Shown one piece after another: positions 35,754 through 44,487 of a DNA stretch of 64,000 nucleotides. Below the pieces are notes generated by a model. That model did not search any database and was not told where the DNA came from. It saw only the letters and a list, made by a program, of their open reading frames with translations. Numbering within the stretch: the first letter of the stretch is position 1; every line of letters starts with the position of its first letter. Source of the DNA: Rhynchopus sp. YZ270_cl-10 (lineage: Eukaryota > Euglenozoa > Diplonemea > Diplonemida > Diplonemidae); contig OZ037852.1 in the NCBI GenBank assembly GCA_964035575.1, forward strand, positions 434,001 to 498,000, in the 5' to 3' direction. A program made the translations under genes and the position numbers.

Positions 35754-38487
35754 CTAGTGCATGTCCACTACTGTCGGAACGAAGATCTCGCTCTCAACAA
35801 TTGCCTTCAGTTTCTCGTACAGCTGTGGGATGTGGTGAGAATGTGAAAATAGTTGTGCACAGTGGCATACCGGATCAATGTCTGACGGCACCTTGGCGAA
35901 CAGCGCTGCTGCCTCTGTGTACTCGCCCTTCTCAAGTGCTGCGTATGTCTCGTTCCAGAGGGTGAATGGCTTGCGCAATGTGCGCTCCAGCTGGTACATC
36001 CACTCCTCCTCAGCCACTTGCTGTTCATCCATGATCTCAAAGACCTGTAGGGCATCATGGCTGTGCTTTGTAAAGAGCAACGCATCAACACACTTCACAG
36101 AAAAGTGGACAGAAATCTCCCCCTTCACAATACTGATGTCATAGAGCCCACTGTAGTCCATCTTCCTGTTGTAACGCTCCAGCGCAATCACCCACGACAC
36201 CACAGAGGAGGTCACAGTGATCTTCTTCATCCCTGCACACCCCATGTGGCCCACACGTGACCCCTGTCGCGCATGCAAAAGATAACTGCATTTTTTGACA
36301 ATCTTGGGTCATGCGGTAGCAAGCCTCCTTTGCGGATCGTACACACGCATTCCTGTGCGAACCGATTGCCTTGAACGCGTTGAAGGTCACAAGCATTCTG
36401 TCCCCAGAGAACACGTCGCACACACCTCTTGACGGCGACATCGCCTCCATCAGGGAAGAAATAACACGGCCGTGCACTTGCGTGAGAGCACCATAACTTG
36501 CGTTCTCGCAGTACGCATGCCAGCCCTTGATATTGAAGTACGCAACAGTCACGCTCTTGCGACGCAGAGAGTATTCTTGCTGCTGAATCTGCTTCGTAGC
36601 AACATGGATGCTGCTGAGGCTTCCTTTTTTGCTCAGACCTACAGAAGACGAACCGCTGGTCCTGCTTCTGCTTCTGGTGCTCTTGTAGTCCTCAGAAGCG
36701 GACTCATCGGCATCGTCATCGTCATCATCACCTTCACTCAGGAGCACTGTCTGTGGCATGTAGTTTCTGTACTCAATCAGGTTGGAGACCATCATCTTGA
36801 ACGAGGCCTGCATGTTCGCCACTTCGGAAAGACGTGACTTGCTCTCCAAGTCCACACCCTCAAGGTTCATGACAGCCACACACGACATGTCGTGCTGAAG
36901 CGACAGCAACGGGGAGATGATCATGCGTGTCACGAACACCGACACCGCAAGCAGCACTGCCGCTGCAGACAACGTTGCTGCCAACATCGTCACAAGCGCC
37001 TCGTTCTGCTTGTCCTCTGAGTCCTGGCGTGACTCTTCGTTCTGTGCTTTGATGGATGATGTGGACACGTCGATTTTCGCCATCACAGCACTCCTCGGCA
37101 CAAGCAGTGTCACGTACCACGTCAGCGTGACAGGGGACCCACGTGTATATTTCTTCGTCACAGTCCAGAACTCATCTGGCACGGCGTTCGTTGCGTTTGC
37201 TTCGGGAATGTACGTCCACGGGTGGAATGTATCTTTGGACAGCTCCACAGTTTCGTCGTAACCACCGTCCAGGGAAAACACGTACCTCCCGTGCGAGGCA
37301 ATTGCAGAAGGAATGCTCCCTCCTTGGATGTCGGAGTGGTTTGTGATGTTGATCATGTATCTAACCATACGCATCTCGTTGATAGGAGGCGGCACGTACT
37401 TCATCTGCAGGCCCGTTACAGTTCCATTGTTGAAGGAAAGGAGTCCGCCCTGTTCCCCTGTTTCGTGGTTTCTCTGTACAGTGTAAATGAGGGACCCTTG
37501 GGGAAGTTCTTGTGCCCTGAGCATCTCGGACAATGCTTGGCCACCAAGTTCGATCTTCGCGTGTGAAACACGGTTTTTCTGACCGGGGTACAAATTGATC
37601 ATCTCTGGGTGGGTCATCGCAAAGAAGGCTTGAAGGACAATCCCAGAGAATCCTACCTTAGCGGGCACATAGGTGAAGTTCCCTGCGGACAAGCCCAACT
37701 TCCCGTCAATTAGATCTTCCATCAGCATCCCGGTGAACGAATACGGAAACACGCAGCTCCCCATCCACTGATCGTTTGAGTAGTTTGCGAACAGGTTGCA
37801 GCCACGCTGTGAGTTCCATATGTTGCCGTTGGGGCTAGCCTCGCCTACGATGCCTATGGGCCCATGCTGGAATGCTCCTGTGCGCATATCTCTGGACTCC
37901 ATGACTAGGGGAATCACTGTGTCATTTGTGAGGTATGCACTGACGCCGTTGGCACGAAAGAAGTGGACACTACCGCCCCAGGGTGTGCTTCTGAAGGACA
38001 GGGCAGGTGGGCCACGCCCTGTTGCCTGTAGGTCGCGTGCTACGGGGTGCGGGTATGCTGGGGAGAAGGGAAGGGACTCATAGGTAGCGCTCTGCACACC
38101 GTGCCTGAGGGCAGCGTCCATGAACAGCGCCCGCCACATGGGGCGTATTGTTTTGTCGATGAACGCAGGAGATGTGCTCACGTTGGGGTGGTACGACTGC
38201 ACAAACTCATTAAGGACATGGATCGGCCGCTCAGGTGCTTCAAAGAAAGCATCAAACCCCACAGCCACCCGCCCCACCACAGCATGAAGGAAGCGCCCAG
38301 ACATGGCCTTGATGTCCAGCTCCCCACTGTTCAAACACTGCGACACACCTTCATCCCCATTGTCGCGTGCCTTGCGCAGCAGGTCGTTCCACGTCGTGAT
38401 GGTGATGCTTCCGATCAACGTACCGGTGCAGATGATGAGGAGACACGACAACGCCAATGTCAGGGACTGGATACCCGCCCCAGGCAT
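35754..38487 (-). pseudogene. Receptor-like pseudo-cyclase, copy 4 (frameshifted, divergent sensor)
   Basis: Exon 1 is 38487-35871, the intron 35870-35823 (48 bp, GTATGC...CACAG), and exon 2 35822-35754 (LYEKLKAIV..VVDMH). A 2-bp deletion near 36259, after the CATG motif of the cyclase-like domain, shifts the frame and leads to a stop after LQQEDGLQWAL. Intact copies have two extra bases there. The first 70 residues and the block around the second membrane segment match the other copies almost exactly in DNA, but residues about 71-375 are strongly divergent, with an insertion near ARDLQATGRGPP. The linker carries an acidic run (DDDDDADESASEDY). It may still yield a truncated receptor. Sequencing error is possible but not needed to explain it. 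Confidence 0.8.
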
Positions 38488-38597
38488 GATGATGTGGACT
38501 GTGTCAAATTATCTGTGTGTGGCACGGTGGGGAGGACAAATATGCGTAGTGATTGATGGACTTTTCCATAAAAAGAACAGCTCTGTTGCAGCCATGT

Positions 38598-39388
38598 TGG
38601 TGCTTCCCGGGGGGTATGCATTTCACAAATTTTCACAAAATGCGACAAGTTTTCACAACACGAAAACCGCTATAAAATTGTGAAGGCTGGTGAAAAATTG
38701 TGAAAAGTTGTGAATTGATTTTTTTTTTTTGGGGGGGTTTTTTGGGTTGGGTGGTGGCCCACCCATTGAGGGGTATGCTGGGATTCACAAGATAGAACGC
38801 GATGTGGTGTACCTGTGTACCTGTGTACCTGTGTACCTGTGTACCTGTGTACCTGTGTACCTGTGTACCTGTGTACCTGTGTACCTGTGTACCTGTGTAC
38901 CTGTGTACCTGTGTACCTGTGTACCTGTGTACCTGTGTACCTGTGTACCTGTGTACCTGTGTACCTGTGTACCTGTGTACCTGTGTACCTGTGTACCTGT
39001 GTACCTGTGTACCTGTGTACCTGTGTACCTGTGTACCTGTGTACCTGTGTACCTGTGTACCTGTGTACCTGTGTACCTGTGTACCTGTGTACCTGTGTAC
39101 CTGTGTACCTGTGTACCTGTGTACCTGTGTACCTGTGTACCTGTGTACCTGTGTACCTGTGTACCTGTGTACCTGTGTACTGTGCGGAAATGACGAGAAC
39201 TTGTCCATTTCGGCAAATTGACCCCACCACTGGCCGGACGGATTCCGGAAATGCAAATGCCGGCATTTAAAAGCTTCACCAACGAAGAAAAAAAGGGTGG
39301 TGAAAAGTTGTGAAAAGTTGTGAAAAGTTGTGAAAAGTTGTGAATTGAATTGAAAATTTGTGAAATGCATACCCCCCGGGAAGCACCA
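38598..39388. mobile_element. Inverted-repeat element with CATGT duplication
   Basis: Ends TGGTGCTTCCCGGGGGGTAT are inverted, the similarity extending about 38 bp. The 5-bp CATGT flanks both ends (38593-38597 and 39389-39393). Subterminal AAAGTTGTGAA words are repeated. The interior holds a 376-bp microsatellite and a segment shared with 5932-6017. It is inserted about 110 bp upstream of receptor copy 4. Confidence 0.8.
38807..39182. repeat. 8-bp microsatellite (GTGTACCT)n
   Basis: About 47 near-perfect units. Because 8 is not a multiple of 3, it opens several long frames on both strands. These are artefacts, not genes. Confidence 0.98.
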
Positions 39389-40062
39389 CATGTATAAAAT
39401 TGATCCCTAACAATTTACACTGAAACAGCACTACTCCACCTGAACTAGCTGGGTGTTGGGAGGTGTTGGGGGGTCCGGAAAGATAAAAAGACCAGTCTTT
39501 ATTCTTTGCTCAAAGTCAAACAAGTACACGACGGTGAAGTAACGGGTGTTACAAGTGGAGTTATTAGTAACTTTTGTTACATGTAACGTTACAAGTGTCA
39601 CAGTACAATAGTAGAATACGAAAAATAGTGACTTCACCCGGCCAACACGGAAAACACCGGCAAACATGGTCAAAATCAGGGAGCGCCGCAGGCGCACGGC
39701 ACCCAGACTTTTCGTTTTATTTTCCCTTGGAGGGCGTCTGAATTAATACATTTTTCGCTTGTTTCCCAAATTTCCACTTTGCCTTTGCCACTATTTTTTT
39801 GTTTGACTTGGAACCGGGACCCCACTCCATACTTTTATACTTTTATTAACGTACCATTATAGACTCTTCACAAAATCGTTCTACAGGCGTGTAATATGAA
39901 ATCCACAATTTAACGGCTGCCGTGTAATTATATCAGCCGTTAAATTGTAATTCCTGTAACAAATTCACTCAAAATGTAGCCGTTAAATTCTAAAAACATA
40001 ATTACACGCCCACAAAACAGGAGGAAATTTACCCAGAAAAACATCAAAAAAAAAAAAAAAAA
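39389..40062. other. Intergenic with MITE fragments
   Basis: TA plus CACGACGGTGAAGTAACGGG at 39535-39556 matches the left end of the 1443 element, but the right end is missing. A GGCGTGTAAT...ATTACACGCC inverted pair with inner CCGTTAAAT repeats (39886-40015) is a likely small hairpin element. An inverted GCGCCGCAGGCGCACGG motif lies at 39692. Confidence 0.5.
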
Positions 40063-40450
40063 CAAGTAATTGCTATCGGAAAAAAAACGGGGTGTGATGT
40101 GGAACTCCATCCTGTAGAAATAATCTACAACACGCCCAGCATTCTGCTCTTCTGCAGGTATGCTAAAACGCTCTTCGTACGTTGCCAGACCCACTGGGAC
40201 GCCAGCATCTGAAACGTTCAAGAAGGGGGGGGCTGTCCTCTTCATCCAGCACCATCTGCTCGATAGCGTTGTGGGACGTCGGCTCGGCAGGCTCGGCGTG
40301 TTCGAAAATCGCGCGGAGTTTTCCACAGCACACCCGTTTTTCCTTAGCAATTAGTTGTTCTTGTTGTTATTGTTATTTTCAACCACCTTCCTTCAACCCT
40401 TGTAGGGATCAGTTGTTATATTTTTCGCGAAAACATGAAATTATACATTT
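40063..40450 (-). repeat. Dispersed repeat with decayed acidic coding sequence, copy D
   Basis: Shares the CAAGTAATTGCTATCGG start and the CTCTTCTGCAGGTATGC.AAAACGCT core with copies A-C, but lacks most of the acidic segment by deletion. Diverged satellite units and the recombinase gene follow it. Confidence 0.65.
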
Positions 40451-40469
40451 CAAGAGAACAAATTAAAAA

Positions 40470-40984
40470 GGGTCCTTATTTGCATTTTTGGGCTCCGCCC
40501 GTGCAGTGGTGGGTCAATCTCGAAAATTGGACAATTTTTTGACCACTTAAATTTTGAGAAATATGAGCCCGGTTACTTATACGTGGGGCCCATTTTCGGC
40601 TAAAATTTTCCTCAAAATCTGGTTTTGTAAAATTGACCCTTTACTCCCCCCCCACATCGATTTCAATACTATACCTTACTTCACCTACGGTTGCCCTTAC
40701 AGGGGGGGTGAAGGAAGGTAGGTTGAAAAAAGGGTCCTTATTTGCATTTTTGGGCTCCGCCCGTGCAGTGGTGGGTCAATCTCGAAAATTGGACAATTTT
40801 TTGGCCACTTAAATTTTGAGAAATATGAGCCCGGTTACTTATACGTGGGGCCCATTTTCAGCTAAAATTTTCCTCAAAATCTGGTTTTGTAAAATTGACC
40901 CTTTACTCCCCCCACATCGATTTCAATACTATACCTTACTTCACCTACGGTTGCCCTTACAGGGGGGCGAAGGAAGGTAAGTTG
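40470..40984. repeat. Two tandem satellite units at recombinase gene
   Basis: Units of 262 bp (40470-40731) and 253 bp (40732-40984). They share TTTGCATTTTTGGGCTCCGC and the ATACGTGGGGCCCATTTT core with the 248-bp family. Each ends CCTTACTTCACC..GGTGAAGGAAGG or a close variant, an imperfect palindrome. The terminal 77 bp of the second unit (40908-40984) recurs inverted at 42144-42214. Confidence 0.85.
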
Positions 40985-42012
40985 AAAAGGTTCGCGACAA
41001 CAAGCTGAGGGACGAGGCTGAAGCGGCGCTGGCTGAGACAATCCCGAAAAGCTATTGGGTTCAGTGGGAGAAGTTCGCAACCCAAGCGCGCATCAGGGCG
41101 AACAGGAAGAACCCACCCACACAAGACCAGATCATTGTTTACCTAACGAACTTGCGCACACAGGGGCTGAAGGGAGCGTCCATTTGGACTATGTGGTCCA
41201 GCGTGCTGCGCGTCATCCGCCACAAATGGGCGGATCATGCTGGGGTGCTGTACAAATCTGTGAACCGTCTCATTGGGGCATGGTCCAAATCTGAACAAGC
41301 AAAGCAGGCCAACACTTTTACAACAGACGAAATCAACACATTCTGCGGCATGACTCACAACTCGGGATACATGACAGTTCGCGCAGCAATTGCCGCAGTA
41401 TCCTACTGCGTCGGGCTTAGAAGCAAAGAGTGCCAGATGCTAACCCGCGGAAGCCTCACGGAGCAGGACGGGAGCTACATTGTGTCGTTCATGAGGCGCA
41501 AGTCTAGAGGGGACACGGCGAGAACGGAGTGCATCATCCCCCCCGGGGTTCTTGCGACATGCGTGACAACCTACCTAAGCCTCATTGCTGGCCTGGACCC
41601 GACCGAAGATGAGCCCCTCTGGTGGACCTGCTCCAAGGACAGCTCCCTTGTCCGCAGATCCCCAATGGGAGTTAATATGATCCGAGGTGTCGGTGTTGAA
41701 GTTGCGAAGGCCCTTAATCTGAACCAAGCGGCTGGCTACACAGGGCATTGTTGGCGCCGGTCGTGTGCCCAGAAGCTCTTTGATGAGGGCATCACGTCCG
41801 CCCAGGAGATGACACATCTCGGCTGGCGGAATGCTTCCATGTACCTCCGCTATGCAGGCTCGTCAACGAGGCAGCAGGAGACAGTTGCCCAAGCCCTCCA
41901 GGGAGACACGATTCCCCCACCAAGCACCCTTGCCCTGACGCAAGCCCCTGGGACTCAGGCTCAGCAGGTCAACATCAATGTCAGGATTCTGGGTGACAAG
42001 CCACATAGCTGA
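40981..42012 (+). CDS. Tyrosine recombinase, N-terminus incomplete
   Basis: An open frame of 343 codons after a TAA at 40978 has no ATG in its first 68 codons, so the N-terminus is truncated, spliced, or uses another start. The catalytic pattern of the tyrosine recombinase/integrase family is visible: the first Arg in VGLRSKECQMLT, the box II set GHCWRRSCAQKLF (His-x-x-Arg), and HLGWRNASMYLRYAG holding the second His/Trp and the nucleophilic Tyr. The part before residue about 120 looks like an SAM-like core-binding domain (YWVQWEKFATQARI). It is the only plus-strand gene recognised. With inverted flanks and satellite ends it resembles a Crypton-type element. No reverse transcriptase was found near it, which argues against DIRS or Ngaro. 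Confidence 0.8.
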   Translation, partial: VEKVRDNKLRDEAEAALAETIPKSYWVQWEKFATQARIRANRKNPPTQDQIIVYLTNLRTQGLKGASIWTMWSSVLRVIRHKWADHAGVLYKSVNRLIGAWSKSEQAKQANTFTTDEINTFCGMTHNSGYMTVRAAIAAVSYCVGLRSKECQMLTRGSLTEQDGSYIVSFMRRKSRGDTARTECIIPPGVLATCVTTYLSLIAGLDPTEDEPLWWTCSKDSSLVRRSPMGVNMIRGVGVEVAKALNLNQAAGYTGHCWRRSCAQKLFDEGITSAQEMTHLGWRNASMYLRYAGSSTRQQETVAQALQGDTIPPPSTLALTQAPGTQAQQVNINVRILGDKPHS

Positions 42013-42143
42013 GAAGCAGACAAACCTCGTTGAGGCCAAAAAGTACCTTTACCGTTTCGCATACTGTCTCTCATCGTAGCACAGTCAGGTCCCAGGAGAC
42101 ACCACGTGGAGGATTACGGGAGGATTTTGTCCCCCTTTTTCGA

Positions 42144-42214
42144 CAACCTTCCTTCACCCCTGTAAGGGCCGCCGAAGGTGAAGTAAGGTATAGTATTGAA
42201 ATCAATGTGGGGGG
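42144..42214. repeat. Inverted copy of the satellite end, right flank of recombinase gene
   Basis: The reverse complement aligns to 40908-40984 with few differences (CAATACTATACCTTACTTCACC). The pair encloses the recombinase gene and suggests the element's terminal inverted repeats. Confidence 0.8.
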
Positions 42215-43929
42215 AGGGTTATTCTTTTTTTTTTTTTTTTTTTTGATCAAATAGAAGTGAAATTCTATTATTTCAGGCACGATGTCACACAAAAAACGCT
42301 GGAAAAAAAGAGCCAAAAAAAATCCAAAAAAATGAAATCATGTGGGGACAACTGCAACCATCACGGGTTGTATGTGAGTGCAATTTATCCCAGAACGAAA
42401 AGGGGAGGGTTGCTCTGTCTACAGGTGTAGTTTTCCTTTTCTTTGTCTTGGGAGGGGAGGGGAGGAGGAGGGATTGGGTGAGCCGTTATATTTTTAATAG
42501 TTTTCTTTTTGGCTGAAAGTTATTGAGATCCCATCCATCTCTAGGAACTTCTGTAAGTGTGACCTGAACTGACTGACACCCAAAGGGGGAAAAACAATAA
42601 AGCACAACAAAATTCTAAAAAACCTTAGCTTTTTAGTTCTTACTATAGAGATGTGCGCCACCCACCCACACACACCCACGCACACCACCTCACCATAGGT
42701 AGGATTTCACCAAACAAAGGAAAATTTTTGAAGAATTATATGGTGTTCTAAAAAATTACCTGACCAGAAAATCGGCTAGTTCGGAGGTATTGAGCGCAAA
42801 AAAAAAAAAATGTTTTTTTTCGGTCCTTCCACCTGAACTAGCTGGGTGTTGGGAGGTGTTGGGAGGCATTGGGAGGCGTTGGGAGGGTTTGCTATTTTTT
42901 TTGCAAATCAGGTGGAGACTACACGTACAAAGGCGATTTTCCACGTTTTTGGGCATTCCTGAGCAACTTACTGGGGGGGGGCTATTAAAGTATACGGTGC
43001 TAATAAAGTATACGGGGGTAATAAAGTATACGGCGCGGAAACCCATTTTGAGCGTGGAAATCTGTGAAATAAAGTATACGGTTTTTGTGTACATTTTTCT
43101 TACTAAAAAAAATTTCCACCAATTTTTGCACAAAAAATCGAAAAATTTTTTTTTTGATTTCGGTGGTCCGGATTCTGTGCGTGCTGTGATGGGCTCACTT
43201 TGAGCTGAGAAACGTGCATTTTTGACCTAAAACGCGTGTGTCAGTTTTTACACGATTGGTGCCTGATGGGGTTCAGATTTGTGAAAATTTAAGTCACCAA
43301 AAAATTGTTCATTTTTCCACATTGACCCCACCACTGGCTGGGATTGGCCCAAAAATGTCAATGGTGGTGTTTTCGCGAGGTTTCGGCCACTAAGAAACCC
43401 CGAAATAACAGTGATTTTTTTTTTTTTTTCCTTTTTCGTTTTTTGGCCATTTAAACAGTAATTCCCGCCGAATAAAGTATACGTATACTTTAATAGCTCC
43501 CCCCCAGTAAGGCCCAGAATGAGTCAGAACGCGGCTTTGAGTATTAAAAAAAAGATGAAAAGCAGATAAGAGACCCTGACTAAATAAAAACATGTCAGAG
43601 TAAGAACTAAACGGGGCTTCCACCGGTCGCAAGACAAATGCAATTTATGAATTTATGAACCACAAAGTGTAAACCTTGTGAATAGAAAAGGGCTGTGCAG
43701 TGTAGATGGCCCTCAGGGAGTCACACACCATGGCACTGAAAACTCCCTGTTCGGGTGTTATCAAACATGAGAACCAACTAGCAACAAGGGGCGCCTTTTG
43801 GCGGGCGTTGCTAAGGGTGTTTATGATAAGGATGTAATGTTTTTCAACAATTTTGATGCGGGTACAGTAGGACTGTCTCAATGTCCGTGGATAAAGTAAC
43901 TTTGACGCAGGCACGTACAAAAAGTGTGG
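42215..43929. other. Intergenic, no gene recognised
   Basis: Contains AAAGTATACGG repeats (42988-43090) with an inverted counterpart at 43472-43500 and CCCCCCAGTAA at both ends, suggesting another inverted-repeat element at about 42967-43509. Bases 43750-43929 are a duplicate of 48415-48590 and form the downstream flank of copy 5. Confidence 0.5.
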
Positions 43930-44389
43930 TCAGTGCATGTCCATAACAACGACGCTGTACTGTTCTGCATTGACCAGACGCTGCAGCCTGCTGTACATCT
44001 GTGGGGTGTCGTGTCTTGATACAAAACATAAACCACACATACCTTGTCGAGGTCGGAAGGGATCTTGGCGAACGTCTCCTTCGCATCTGCGTACTTCCCA
44101 TCAATCAGAAGTGTCATCGTCTCGTTCCAGATGGCGAAGGGTATGCCCGATGTGTTCTCAAGCTGGTACATCCACTCCTCCTCAGCCACTTGCACATCAC
44201 CCATGATCTCAAAGACCTGTACGTTCTTGGAACTGCGTTTCGTAAAGAGCAGCGCATCAACACACTTCACAGAAAAGTTGACAGCATTCTCCCCCTTCAC
44301 AATGAAGCTGTCATAGAGCCCACTGTAGTCCATCTTCCTGTTGTAACGCTCCATCGCAATCACCCACGACACCACAGAGGAGGTCACAG
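43930..44389 (-). pseudogene. Partial tandem duplicate of receptor 3' end
   Basis: Contains the cyclase-tail part of exon 1 (44389-44043), the 44-bp intron (44042-43999) and exon 2 (43998-43930), nearly identical to copy 5. Homology starts abruptly at GTCACAG (44389) in the middle of the cyclase-like domain and is preceded by copy 5's own 3' flank, so it has no start or sensor. The frame is continuous with unspliced copy 5, giving a long read-through frame that splicing would avoid. Confidence 0.85.
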
Positions 44390-44487
44390 GGCCCAAAAAA
44401 AATAAAGGGTGCGGATTCCACAGCTGTGCTGTCTCAACGTCTGCGTATAAAGCAAATTTGACGCAGGCACGTACAAAAAGTGTGGTG

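Noticed and set aside
38633-39391. Long open frames of repeated VHRYTGTQ or CTCVPVYL
   Set aside because: They are translations of the 8-bp microsatellite in several frames on both strands, with no non-repeat coding support.
43878-44487. Copy 5 read as one 1,085-residue protein with a duplicated C-terminal domain
   Set aside because: The read-through depends on retaining two introns. The spliced end matches every other copy, so the duplicate is treated as a separate fragment.
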